DNA from: Podospora bellae-mahoneyi | Taxonomy: Eukaryota; Ascomycota; Sordariomycetes; Sordariales; Podosporaceae | Direction of reading: 5' to 3' | Assembly (NCBI RefSeq): GCF_035222275.1 | Contig: NC_085884.1 | Coordinates: forward strand, 124,001 to 188,000 | Length of the DNA stretch: 64,000 bases | In this document: positions 45,834 to 56,577 of the stretch, piece after piece | How positions within the stretch are numbered: the first letter of the stretch is position 1 | Layout of the letters: each line of letters begins with the position of its first letter | Translations under genes and position numbers: made by a program | Notes under the pieces: generated by a model | The model's database searches: none | Told to the model about the DNA's origin: nothing | Seen by the model: the letters and a program-made list of their open reading frames with translations, nothing else

Positions 45834-47070
45834 ATGAGAGAGGCAATCTGGACGTTGTACACTCTTGCGGTGTTGTTGCAGCGCGTCTTGGCATGGGAGC
45901 ATCTCGAAGGCAAGGAACTAGAAACAACACTCGGAGCTCGCGACCGGACACTTGTTGCATGTAAGTTGCTCAACGATGCTTTTTCAACGCCATACGTTCT
46001 GACATATGTCTAGTTGTCCTCCCAGATGAGTAAGGAAAAGAAGAAATCAACGAAATCAACCCATCTGCTGGTATTGATATCTGCCATTTTTCTAGGGAAC
46101 ACACTCAAGCCTTGGAACCTGAATGGGCCGCCCTCCAGAAACAAAACCAAGAAGATGTCTATGTTAGTATAGATTGCTCGCAAGACGCAAAGCTGTGCCA
46201 AAAGTACAATGTCCGATCATGTCCGACGATCCGACTCTACAAACAAGATGGCTCTTACACTTCCTATCGTGGTCCGCGAAAAACCCAGCCTATCAAGTCA
46301 TTTGTACAGAGACAGAGTCGCCCCGTCGTGTCTTATGTGAACGACCAGTCCATGCCATCATTTCAGACATCAGACGATATCACATTCATCGGGCACTTTG
46401 GGCCTAGTGAGAAACAAATCAAGGAGGATTTCACTAAGCTGGCAAAACAGTATCATGATCGATTTTCCTTTGCCATTGCCGACTACACTCTCCCGAAGGT
46501 ACTTGTTGAGTGTTTCAACAATGTCGACGAAACAAGTCTGTCGGCCGCCAGCAACGACGTGGCCAGCCCTGGGGCGCTCCAAGACTTCATCTTCAGTTGC
46601 TCGACACCACTGATCCCTGAAATGACCCGAAGAAACGAAATGGACTTCTTTCAGGTGAGTTACTGGCTGTTGCCATAGGTAATCCCAATGAGTTCGATTA
46701 GCTGACTCATCACTGCTTACGTGTCAAACAGTCAGGGAAAAGTATCGTTTACTTCTTCGCCCATTCTCAGCAGAAAAAGGACGCCTTTGTCTCCGATATT
46801 CGACCATTGGCCAAGAAATACTACGAGTATCTTCACTTTGTTACCATTGACGCAAAAGAGTACGCCGACGCAGCCAAATTGATGGGCCTGAAAGAGGGTA
46901 GGACAGGTTTGTCGGTGCAGAATCCCAACAACGGAGACGTCTTTCCTTATGCTAGAAAGGAAACCATTTCGGCGGCTGTAGTGGAGGCATTTCTGGTGGA
47001 CATTATCCAAGGGAAGGTGAAGCCTTGGAGAGGAGAGGAGCTACACCAGCAGGGGCATGATGAGCTTTAG
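45834..47070 (+). CDS. PDI-like ER protein without CxxC, HDEL-tailed (346 aa)
   Basis: Four exons: 45834-45960, a 16 nt microexon 46014-46029, 46096-46654 and 46732-47070. The signal peptide is MREAIWTLYTLAVLLQRVLA and the C-terminus is QQGHDEL, an ER-retention signal. The first thioredoxin domain reads FVLPDEEHTQALEPEW where an active PDI would read FxAPWCxHCKxLxPxW: both redox cysteines are replaced (Glu48 and Thr51). The rest of the fold is kept (DVYVSIDCSQDAKLCQKYNVRSCPTIRLY with the cis-Pro loop, YRGPR). Further thioredoxin-like segments follow, including FGPSEKQIKEDF and SIVYFFAHSQQKKDAF. No CxxC occurs anywhere, so it should be a chaperone or partner subunit rather than an oxidase. The microexon encodes precisely the degenerate active-site segment. 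Its neighbour is a prolyl 4-hydroxylase. Confidence 0.85.
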
Positions 47071-47225
47071 AACTGAGGCATCAAGCAGACTGGCTGTAAG
47101 TCATCGGATTTGGAGTACTGTAATATCTCAAAAGAAGAAAGATAGGACATAATACAAAAAAGAATCGTGGACGTTAAAGAAGGCAAGAATGTGGAGCCGA
47201 AAAGGAGCCAAAATGGAAATTAAAG

Positions 47226-47323
47226 TGCCCAATAACAGGATTGAACTGTTGACCTTCGCATGACTTGATATTAACCTTGCGGCAATATTAGTACGACGCT
47301 CTAACCAGCTGAGCTAATCGGGC
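47226..47323 (-). tRNA. tRNA-Ile (anticodon AAT) with intron
   Basis: Cloverleaf read on the minus strand: acceptor GCCCGAT paired with ATTGGGC, D arm AGCTCAGCTGGTTAGAGC, anticodon stem TCGTA/TGCGA with loop CTAATA+A, T arm AACAG-TTCAATC-CTGTT. A 24 nt intron sits at the canonical position after base 37. A second copy with a different intron lies at 56062-56158. Confidence 0.93.
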
Positions 47324-48390
47324 CATAGATTTTTTGTTTCCAAATTCGAAATACACATTCAAGTTTGAGGCCGCTCTATGCAGTGTGATAGTTGGTATGT
47401 GTCTACTTGCCTCCGCTGGGGCAGAATTGTAGGGAGTATATGGCGGAGTATATCTTGAAGTTCTATTACGGGAAGATTGGCTGGGATAGGTGCCCAGGAA
47501 TGAAAGAAAGTGGTTGCCTCTTGAAAGGATTCTTGAAAATCTTGATCGAAGCTTGTCTCTGATGCTGTTGTAGAGGGGTTCAGGGGCAATGACAATGCCA
47601 AGACAATCCGAAAAACAGGACTTGTGTTGACATTTTCCATGCTCAAAGTATCGAATTCTGTGTCGTGAGATAAGGAGTTGGGCAAAGAACGGCATGTTTA
47701 ACCCTTTTGTAGAGTGCCTCTTGTTTGAGATAATGACAGAGTCAAGAAGCACCTGAGGTCTCGGTTTCCACCAGGGCCAAACTCAAGTTCAGCATTTACC
47801 TTGGACTCCGGAACAAAATATAGAAGCTCGAAAAGCATAGATAGAGTCTCTTGCAGGGAGCTGCAAGTTGTCAAAATCTCATATATGAAGGTCTTTCACC
47901 TTCCCCGTTCACCTCTCTCATTTCTTTTCCCAACGTCGTCAAAGCGCCTCATCAAACCGCATTCATGAAAGAGCATTCAAAAGCAAAGTGCTGACCTGCT
48001 ACAACCTCCACACCTCAGTCAGCACTGATGGAAGGCCAACAGAATGCCATCACGGCCATATGGAGCCTAGTCGGCTCCCCAGTACACATATGGGGCCACG
48101 TACGCAGGCCTTTAAATACCTACCTTACCCTTATCACAAGCAGTATGGTCTGTGCTTAGGTTGTGACAGCGGAACGGAACCCCTGCGTTGTGCCCCGCAA
48201 TGCATTGGCTTTTTTTGGGGGTGGCCCACTTGGGCTCTGGACTCCCAAGGGACCCAAGTTGTTGTTACCCCGCCAAATGTGATGATCTGAAAGGAGAAAA
48301 AGCCCCTTGTTGACCGCTCCACGTAATTTCAGCTTCTCTTTTCTCTCCCTCTTCTCCTGCCAGCCCTGCCTCAATAATAGCCAAGCCAAC
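47324..48390. other. Intergenic region upstream of mevalonate diphosphate decarboxylase
   Basis: About 1.07 kb without a supported protein gene. A TTTAAATA stretch at about 48110 might serve as a core promoter element. Short frames only. Confidence 0.4.
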
Positions 48391-49651
48391 ATGTCTGACA
48401 AAGTCTACCGCGCGAGCACCACGGCGCCCGTCAACATTGCCGTCGTCAAGTCGGTCCTCCCCATACCAGTCCCTCCCCCTTTGTCTAACAGCAGCAACAC
48501 TAACACTCCAGCCCAACACCAGGTACTGGGGCAAGCGTGATGCCAAACTCAACCTCCCCACAAACAGCTCTCTGAGCGTCACCCTCTCTCAAGCCGACCT
48601 CCGTACCCTGACGACGGCCTCATGCTCTGCCTCGTTTCCTGCCAGCGAAGGCGACTCCCTCCTTCTCAACGGCGAGCCATCCGATATTTCGGGTGCCCGA
48701 ACCCAAGCATGCCTCCGTGAACTGCGCTCTCGCCGCGCCGCCCTCGAAGCTGCCGATCCCTCCCTCCCTAAGCTTTCCACCTACCCCCTCCGCCTCGTCT
48801 CCGAGAACAACTTCCCCACCGCCGCTGGTCTGGCCTCCTCGGCCGCTGGCTTCGCTGCCCTTGTCCGCGCCATCGCCAACCTCTACGAGCTCCCAGCCTC
48901 CCCCTCCGAGTTGAGCTTGATCGCCCGCCAAGGCTCTGGCTCTGCTTGCCGCAGTCTCTTTGGTGGTTATGTTGCCTGGAGAATGGGCGACAAGGCTGAT
49001 GGCACCGACTCGATGGCCGATCAAGTTGCCGAGGCCTCGCACTGGCCCGACATGCGCGCCTTGGTTTTGGTTGTATCTGCTGCCAAGAAGGGCGTCAGCT
49101 CTAGCTCTGGTATGCAGCAGACAGTTGCTACCTCTGGCCTCTTCCGCGAGCGCATCGCCACCGTTGTGCCCGAGAACATGGCCATCATGGAGAAGGCGAT
49201 CGCCGAAAAGGACTTTGAGAAGTTCGCCGAGGTCACCATGAGGGATAGCAACTCGTTCCATGCTACCTGCGCTGACACCTACCCGCCCATCTTCTACATG
49301 AACGATGTTTCGAGAGCCGCCATCCGGGCTGTGGAGGCCATCAACGAGAAGGCTGGCAGGACTGTGGCGGCGTACACCTTCGACGCCGGCCCGAACGCTG
49401 TCATCTACTACCAGGAGAAGGACACGGAAGCTGTTGTGGGCACATTCTACCATGTTCTCCAGGGTGCGGATATCGGCGGGTGGAAGAGTGCGGACATCAA
49501 GGGTCTCAAGCCCACCATCTCGCTTGATGAGAATGTTGCTGGCCTGTTGAAGGCCGGTGTTAGCCGGGTTATCATGACGGGTGTCGGCGAGGGGCCGCTC
49601 AAGACAGACGAGTTTCTTGTTGCTGAGGACGGAACTCCGGCGAAAAGGTGA
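48391..49651 (+). CDS. mvd1: Mevalonate diphosphate decarboxylase (395 aa)
   Basis: Two exons, 48391-48449 and 48523-49651; the splice joins ...NIAVVK to YWGKRDAKLNLPTN, the family signature. It converts mevalonate-5-diphosphate to isopentenyl diphosphate with ATP, the last step of the cytosolic mevalonate route to sterols and isoprenoids (ERG19 in yeast). The GHMP-kinase fold is clear: NNFPTAAGLASSAAGFAALVRA is the ATP-binding loop, followed by QGSGSACRSLFGGYVAW with the catalytic-region serine/arginine, SSSSGMQQTV, and TFDAGPNAVIYY. Length matches the family. The intron near the 5' end uses a GTCGGT donor. Confidence 0.96.
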
Positions 49652-50206
49652 TTTTGTCAGATGTTGGGTTAGATTTTGTGTTTGATGTTGTTAGCTGGAT
49701 ATACCACGATGCCATTAGCGCCTGTAATACATCTAGATGCTCGGGTTCCCAGAAAGGGGCCGGATTCTCTATTCTTGATCATCAAACTTGGGAAGCACAT
49801 GTCTGCAGTCAATTGCAATGCTGTGCTCTGTCAGCAAGGGGCTGTTGAGAAGGGTCAGGGTCCGATAAGCTGCTGCTGGGCAACGATAAGCTCATAACCC
49901 TGGCCCGCGTTACGTCAGAAGCGCCCCGACCGCACTCGTTCACTGCGCTCGGCGCGCGCCAAGCCTGTTCCTGTGCTGCTGGTACCTGTGCCTCATCTTG
50001 GGACCTGGGGTGGATGGACGTTTTGATGATTGCAGAGCAGGTTCGAACACGAGACGCAAAACGTCGAATGAGCACAAGAGCTACCGCGACATCCATACCA
50101 CACCTGATGAACCAGCGTTGAACGAGCCAAAGTTACCGTACCCATCCACCTAAGCCACCCGTGACCACCAAAGCCACCCACGCACCTCAACGGGGGGAAG
50201 GTCGCG
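49652..50206. other. Intergenic region
   Basis: About 555 bp between the decarboxylase and RUS1-family genes; no feature recognised. Confidence 0.4.
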
Positions 50207-51698
50207 ATGAGCTCCGGTAAAACATGCTACGACATCGACCCAGCAGGCGACGTGCTCTGCACTTATACAGGCGACGGCCAAAAAGAGCCCTTCTTAGCCG
50301 TCGGTTTCCCCCTCCTACGTTCAGTCCCCTTTGCGCCCTTCCCGTCCGATCTCGACTAATTTCCCCCCTTGTTGGTATTATCAGACTAAAACCGTCGTCC
50401 CAACCGCCAAAGCCCTCCTCTACGCCTTCTTGCCAGCCGGATATCCCCACACCGTCACGACCGACTATCTACCGTACCAGACCTACGACTCCCTCCAGGC
50501 GTTTGCCTCGTCCATCACGTCGTTGCTGGCCTCCCGCGCCGTGTTGGAAGGGTTGGGGGTAGGGAGCAGCGAAGCCTCCCCCACGGGCGCGCTCATTCTC
50601 AAGATCACGGGCGATACCATTTCGCGGATAGCGACGATATTGTTTGCCCACCGCATGGGCCAGGCGATAGAGCCGGAATGTAAATTCTACCGGTTCCTGG
50701 CCGACATCTTTAACGATGCGGCTCAGTTTTTGGATCTGTTGACTCCGGCCCTGCCGTACCTGCCGAAGCTGGGGGTGATTGTCTCGGCGGGGGTGCTGAG
50801 GAGTCTCTGTGGTGTGGCGGCGAATGCGAGCAAGGCCAGTCTTTCGGCGCACTTTGCTGTCACGGGGAACCTGGCCGAGCTCAACGCCAAGGAGGCGTCA
50901 CAGGAAACTGTGGTGTCGCTGTTGGGCATGCTAGTGGGGAGTCTGGTGGTGAGGTTGGTGGAGGATAAGCACAAAGTCTGGGGGCTGATGATCATCCTTG
51001 CGGGTTGCCATTTGGCCATGAATTACCGGGCTGTCAGGGCGGTGAGGATGACGAGCCTGAACAGGCAGAGGGCGACGATTGTGTTTAGGGAATGGTTGGA
51101 GAGCGGGACCGTGTTGAACCCGGCGCAGGTGTCGCAGAGGGAGAGCATCTTGATGAACGGGAGGGGGGAGCTGAGCAGCAAGACGGGGGACTACACCGGG
51201 TTTTGTGACTTTGCGACATACGGAGAACTTAAGGGGTGGAACCCGAGGGGGTATCACAGGTATGATCTGGAGACCAAGACGTATTTTATGGGAATATGGC
51301 ATCGCGGTGGGTACTTCTACATGAAAATTGCGCTAAAGGAAGCTGTCAAGAGTCCGCTGGCGGCTTGGTTCGATGCCGTCAACCACGCTTATCACTTTGG
51401 ATCCGCCTTCAAGGATGGACTGGAGAGCCATTACGAGAGCGAGAAGCCTTTGGGATACGTGGATGAGGAGCAGAAGGAGTCAATATTTGCAGCTCTCGGG
51501 GCCGCTGGGTGGGATTTGGAAGCAAACGCGCTGGAGACGAGGTTACCAGTAAGGGTACGAGTTGGGGATAAGAAAGGTCAGTTTACATCTTGGACTCGGG
51601 ACCGCTCATGATTTGTTGACTGACATACCCCTCTAGGCACACCGGAAAAGGAGGGGCTTTTGCGACACCCTGGGCATCAAGAGGCAAAACATGATTGA
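50207..51698 (+). CDS. RUS1/DUF647-family protein (448 aa)
   Basis: Three exons: 50207-50299, 50385-51576 and 51637-51698. The RUS (root UVB sensitive) family blocks are present: AKALLYAFLPAGYPHTVTTDYLPYQ, the central GDTISRIATILFAHRMGQAIEPECKFYRFLADIFND, then GVAANASKASLSAHFAVTGNLAELNAKEASQETVVSLLGM with its predicted helical membrane-like segment, and LNRQRATIVF. Plant members act in UV-B and vitamin B6 related signalling and auxin transport; fungal members are uncharacterised, so I assign no function. The first exon and its GTCGGT donor are chosen for frame and are less certain; the last intron adds a short basic tail ending EAKHD. Confidence 0.88.
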
Positions 51699-51959
51699 GC
51701 TCATCTTGGACAGAGTAATTATCTGCAGAAAAATGCCGACTGGAATACAGGACTGGAAATAGATAAGACAGTTGTACACCATTAAAGATACCACGCAGCC
51801 TCAAACTGCACCTAACGATTAATTTCATCTTGCTTTTTTGACCCAAACTCCACCCTCATGATACTCCGTTCCCTCTTGAACGTATAATATACACAGCTTT
51901 TACACAGACCAGAAGCGAGCAGGGATTTTTGTCATTCTCTTCATCTCTCTAGGTGGGTT

Positions 51960-52901
51960 TTAAGCCAGCCCAGTAGCCCTTAGCGCCCTCATCTTGACAC
52001 CCTCCCAGGTGTTGAGCTTCGGCCTGACATCCAGGTAAAAGTTCAGCTTCCCTCCACCTGACGTATCCCGCCCCGAGTAAAAGTCAATCACGTATTCCAC
52101 CTTTGTTCCGCACCTGTCCACGATCCAATCGTGCCTGTCAAAGGGCGCTGTATACCCCAGCAGAGTGTTGATCCTCGCCTTGGGCGTCATTTTCCCCTTT
52201 TCTCCCGCAAACGAGTACAACCTTGGACCGCCGCAGGACTTCGAGTCGTAGTGGGCCTCCCACTTCAGAATCTCAGCCCAGGCGCGCTCGTTGACAGCGT
52301 TGTGGATGGGCACAACAGTTTTCATGTCCTTCGCCTGGGCCGAGGTGAAGCCTTTCCTCCTCATGGCCTCGAAAAACTGCTTTTCCGATGGGTAGATCCA
52401 ATGGCCTGACTCAGACGTACCGGTTTCCTGCTCGCTATTCTGGGGACAGGCGGATGGACCTGTGTCTCTGGACCGGGGGATAGAGGAAACTTCACGGACC
52501 TCGTCGAGGACAGAGGCGCGGGGCTTTGGCGGGGTTGTGGAGGCGGATTCTGTCGAGGTAGGGGAAGAGAAGGAGGGGAGGCGCAGCCATGATGTCCACG
52601 AGGAGGACTGCTGTGGTTGTTGCGGTTGTGTGGAGGGTTCTGGTACTGGTGGTCTTGACTTGTTGCTGGCATTCTGTGCTGCTTCCTCCTTTGCCCTCGC
52701 CTGCTGCATCCACAGCTCGCGGGTTTTATGGTCGACTGGGCACTTCTCCTCAGCGCCAGCGTTTGCGCGGGGAGCTCCGGCTTCTCTCATCCTGGCGGTG
52801 TTTGGTGCGTTTGATGATAGTGTCCCTCCACTCGGGTCGTCCTGTCCTGCCTTTATCACGTCTTTACCAACTAAAACTGTATCGACAAACTCGTGGTGCA
52901 T
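51960..52901 (-). CDS. cyt2: Holocytochrome c1/c heme lyase (CYT2-like, up to 313 aa)
   Basis: A single exon. Attaches heme to apocytochrome c1 (or c) in the mitochondrial intermembrane space. The N-terminal heme-regulatory CP motif KCPVDHKTRELWMQQ (Cys54-Pro55) is of the c1-lyase type. A low-complexity Pro/Ser/Gln-rich linker follows, then the catalytic half: WIYPSEKQFFEAMRRKG, VVPIHNAVNERAWAEILKWE (with the heme-ligand His), CGGPRLYSFAGE, APFDRHDWIVDRCG and VIDFYSG. The start is ambiguous: ATG 52901 gives 313 residues, whereas an in-frame ATG at 52790 (MREAGAPRANAG) gives 276 and sits closer to the CP motif, as in related lyases. Both have A at -3. Confidence 0.92.
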   Translation of the reverse strand: MHHEFVDTVLVGKDVIKAGQDDPSGGTLSSNAPNTARMREAGAPRANAGAEEKCPVDHKTRELWMQQARAKEEAAQNASNKSRPPVPEPSTQPQQPQQSSSWTSWLRLPSFSSPTSTESASTTPPKPRASVLDEVREVSSIPRSRDTGPSACPQNSEQETGTSESGHWIYPSEKQFFEAMRRKGFTSAQAKDMKTVVPIHNAVNERAWAEILKWEAHYDSKSCGGPRLYSFAGEKGKMTPKARINTLLGYTAPFDRHDWIVDRCGTKVEYVIDFYSGRDTSGGGKLNFYLDVRPKLNTWEGVKMRALRATGLA

Positions 52902-53964
52902 TCTGTGCGCATAATTATTCCGGGAATCGTTTCTTCGAGGGTCAGGTGGAGACTCGGGGAGTATCGCGAGGCTTCGTGTGCGACGGTCTTATTTATGTAT
53001 GGTCGCAAAGGGTTGAAGTCAGCACGACGGAGCTGCGACGTCAGGAGGGGTCAAGCATGGAGCTTGGACTTGAGGTTGAACAGTGAGTCGCAAAAGAGGT
53101 CACAAGATGCATCATGGAACTTTGACCTGCCCGGCCCTGGTGGGTGGATATTTTTAATTCAGCAGCTGTCGCGACCCTGGTGCCGGATCGGCCTCTGGTT
53201 GGCCAGCTGGCAGGTTCTAGTTTCTAACACCGACCTAAGACGATGCTACAGTGAAACAAACATTCTGCTTTTATTGAAGCATTTTCTGGTTTTCCATGTG
53301 TATTGGAGTTTCGTGTTACATATCGCGATATCCTATTTTGAGATCGACTCGGCCGGGGCCCCATTCCCTGCTTCAAGTTTCAAGAACGGTGGAGTGGGAG
53401 TTTGGAATGTTTTTCATTTCTTTTTGCCTATCAATGCTGAACATGATCTGTCAGGGTGAAGCCTGAGCCAGCTGTTTTGCCTGTTGAGGTCCCATATCAT
53501 CGAACCAAAAACACCTTTGGATACTACTCCAGCGGGGGTTCTGATCGATCCATCTTGCCACTTCCCATCCCCAATCTCCAGTCCACCACATACATCGAGG
53601 CACTTTCGTGCCCTGCACCAAAAAAGTGCAATGCGCCTATAAACAAAAGAAAGGCCGCCGCCGCCCTCTCTTCCACGAAAGAGCGTTATGCGGGCGTGCC
53701 ATGCTGATCCCAGTGTTTTGATGTCCTGTAAACCCACCGCCCATGCCTATGCTTTTCCGCGGCGTCCATGGTTTTTTATTCGCCTCTCTGGCGTATGCCA
53801 TACCTTATCCGGGTATCATGACATCTAGTTGAAAAAGTGAAAAAAGGTTCCCCTTGAAACTCGCGGGGAAGTGGTGTGTGATGGTGCGGGAAGAGGTAAA
53901 GTTGAAGCACATCCACTCTAGGGGAGTGTGCCTACATGTAGTTAAGAGTCGGCAGAGATGATGC
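52902..53964. other. Intergenic region
   Basis: About 1.06 kb between the heme lyase start and the Kgd4 gene 3' end. No gene supported; frames overlapping here lack recognisable features. Confidence 0.4.
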
Positions 53965-54446
53965 TCAGGCCCAGGCCGCGGCACCGCCGGTCTCAATGGC
54001 CTCAATCTCGTCAGCGGTCAGGGGGACACGGTGGAAGCGGGCCGGGAGATCATTGCGGTCGAAATAGACACCGGAGGGGGGAGCAACCGAGCCAAGAGCA
54101 GCACCGGCATTGCCGCCAATACCGGCGTCGGCGCGGATGGTCTTGCGGAGGGGACCAAACTGCTGGGCGTGGTCACGGTAGGCGCTGAACGAGGTGTGGG
54201 CGGAACCGTTGGTGAAGGAAGCCGGAAGGGAGTTGGTTGGAGAAGCGGGGTGGGGGCGGGGAGTGTGGTCAATGGAGACTGTGCCAAGAATACGAGGTTA
54301 GCATGCGAAGCGTTCAAATGGCTCAATTCCATCGTCGTCGTCATGGACCCGGACTCACCTGGGATAGTCCGCTTGCCGAGGAACTTGATGGAGGGAGTAC
54401 GCTCGGCGTGCTGAGCAGCCTGGCGAAGAACTCTGGTGGCAAACAT
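53965..54446 (-). CDS. kgd4: Kgd4/YMR-31 subunit of mitochondrial 2-oxoglutarate dehydrogenase (133 aa)
   Basis: Two exons, 54446-54359 and 54278-53965, with a GTGAGT-CAG intron. The N-terminus MFATRVLRQAAQHAERTPSIKFLGKR is a basic mitochondrial presequence fused to the conserved block. VSIDHTPRPHPASPTNSLPASF and YRDHAQQFGPLRKTI match the small YMR-31 family, first called a 37S ribosomal protein and later shown to be Kgd4, the adaptor that recruits the E3 subunit to the 2-oxoglutarate dehydrogenase complex. The C-terminal half, rich in Ala and Gly and ending ETGGAAAWA, is longer than in yeast and typical of filamentous fungi. Confidence 0.88.
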
Positions 54447-54557
54447 TTTGATATGGTTTGGTTGGTTGTAGTAGTATAGTCGGGGAAGCTCCGGTCGTTC
54501 CGCTCAGTGAGTGCTCCTCGCTGTGGGTGGTTTGTCGGGGTGGTTGCTGGATACTAG

Positions 54558-54585
54558 ATGCTGGATGCTGGATGCTGGATGCTGG
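54558..54585. repeat. Four tandem copies of ATGCTGG
   Basis: Four perfect 7 bp units about 110-140 bp upstream of the Kgd4 start, next to a TATATA at 54595-54600 that could be its TATA box (minus strand). Confidence 0.9.
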
Positions 54586-54594
54586 AATGGGAAG

Positions 54595-54600
54595 TATATA
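54595..54600 (-). promoter_or_regulatory. Possible TATA box of kgd4
   Basis: TATATA about 150 bp upstream of the ATG at 54446, directly beyond the ATGCTGG repeat. Confidence 0.4.
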
Positions 54601-56061
54601 GACGGGTCGAGCGAGGAGACGTGAGCGAAGACGATCGGGGGACTTGAGGATGGAAAGGAAGATGGATGGAGGGCATGAGAGTTAAATGGGCTTTTCCACA
54701 AGCTCCCAAATTTGCAGCCTCCAGAAAGGGCTCCCCACGGATCTGGGTGCGACAGCCAATCAGCAACAGCCCTCACCAACTGCTGGCCATGGGAACCCCG
54801 AAGTCCGGAGTGGGAAAAAACCACGCCATTGTCTGTTGCCCAGCGCTGCATCCCACGCCGGCCCTTCCTTTGCAGGGCCGCAGCGCCCTTCCACCCCTCC
54901 AACACGACCCCACTCCACCCGTTTCTTCCCGCTGCGACACCACCTGGGCTACTACGAACAATGGGCAACTGGGACTGCGACTGCTCCCCCAACGAGGCAA
55001 CTGTCCATGTGAACCTACCTACTCAATCATCCCCTCGGCCTGCCCCGGCATCCATCCTCCTCCCGACTCCCCGGGACTTCTACGGACTTGTTGAATCCAC
55101 GGTAGGTTTGGATGTTTGCTCTGTGGCCGGCGCCCATGATGTGACCAGAACACTAACTGCCCCAACCAACCCCACTCTTATCGCGTTGATAATGCCAAAT
55201 GGTAAAATGCTGATGGTCGATCATAGAGAAGACCAGACGAGCTAGGGGGAACGGACACGGAGCGACAGGGGAGGGCACCAGCTTCCCCGCGCTCCCAATT
55301 CAAGATGGTGTTGACGCCATGAGGTGATTTTGGGTTGGGTGTCAATGAACCATGCCCCCGCCCTGCTCTAGCGGCCCTCTCTTGCCTGCCCGCCTGGGAG
55401 CCAATGTCCGCTCCTCGGCCAGAAGAGACCAAGATCGCATGTTCCAAGACTGGGGGAGCACGACGTGAAACTTGCATGTGCGGGTGTCATCTACCGTCGT
55501 GCATGTGAAGGCGAGCCCAGCCATGCATGCACTGGGATCTCCAAGTGGCTCAGCTTTCCCAAGTGCTTCTCTGTCCATTTCCATCCTCGTCCCATGTTTC
55601 CTTGACCCCCACCTACCTTTCTCCTCACAGGCACACCCAAACACGCAATTCTTGGTGGAGGATGAGGTGCTGGTTGGCACCATCTCTTCAGACGCTTCTG
55701 GCCATTGGTCACGGTATTGCCACTATCTACACCACGGACCGTGGGTAGTAGCAGTTTGTCAAGTCTATCGAGCAATAAAAACCGGCATTATACACCCGGC
55801 TTATACGGGCTCTTTTACCCATTTCGTTTACTCCACCAGCGTTCCGAGATCTCGCGCATCTCACTGGAGATGGGGCATGCCGTTGTGAGTGGATATGAGC
55901 AACAACCGGCCCGAGCAGTCCGCAGGGTTGATTCCTGTCTTGTGTCCACTTCAGTTACGTCAAGCTTCAGAATGAGGCTGGGCAAGAAACCAAAACCCTA
56001 GCCCTAGCTTTCTGTCTTCAGATATTGTTATTGCCAGCAATCCACACCAACAACAACTAGG
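54601..56061. other. Intergenic region before the tRNA-Ile copy
   Basis: About 1.46 kb without a supported gene. Several overlapping frames run on both strands (for example 54666-55094 plus, 55342-55683 minus) but show no domain, start context or splice pattern that persuades me. Confidence 0.4.
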
Positions 56062-56158
56062 GCCCGATTAGCTCAGCTGGTTAGAGCGTCGTACTAATAT
56101 AACCTCACGGTTATAAGAAGTCATGCGAAGGTCAACAGTTCAATCCTGTTATTGGGCA
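56062..56158 (+). tRNA. tRNA-Ile (anticodon AAT) with intron, second copy
   Basis: Exons are identical to the copy at 47226-47323 on the other strand: acceptor GCCCGAT/ATTGGGC, anticodon loop CTAATA+A, stem TCGTA/TGCGA. The intron after base 37 is 23 nt and differs in sequence from the 24 nt intron of the first copy. Confidence 0.94.
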
Positions 56159-56577
56159 GCTCCATTCTTTTAGTTCCTATCAGGGTCTTGCAACTTTGGA
56201 TAGTTTTTTTTTTTTTCCTCTATTCACCAGTTGTCTTTGTAGCTGAGTTGTCAATCTCCCCCTTCATTAGCCACCTTAATCAAAAGCGTCCCAAGTATCA
56301 ACCATAATGATACGGAATGGGGTTGTCCAGAAGTTTCCACCAAACCAAACTATTACCCTTGAATCCCTAAACATCAACAGCAGTGCCCATTGTTTGCTGA
56401 GCAGGGGCAGATGGAGGAGCCCTTGGATCATGGACCTGGGCTGTCTCGGGTCTTCCTGTGGCAGGAGACTGTGGAATGGGAGCCGAGATGTCTCTTGTTG
56501 TCCTAAACACTCATACGATCAGTCAGTACCACACTGTCTTGTCTTCCGCACGCTGCGGCAAGTTGAACACAGCAAAC

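Noticed and set aside
50041-50056. TTCGAAC-like string suggesting a tRNA T arm
   Set aside because: No matching acceptor stem or D arm could be found on either side.
56519-56577. Extra C-terminal exon for the MARVEL-like gene after a GTAAGT at its stop
   Set aside because: The implied intron would be only about 30 nt, too short for fungal splicing; the TAA at 56580-56578 is taken as the stop.
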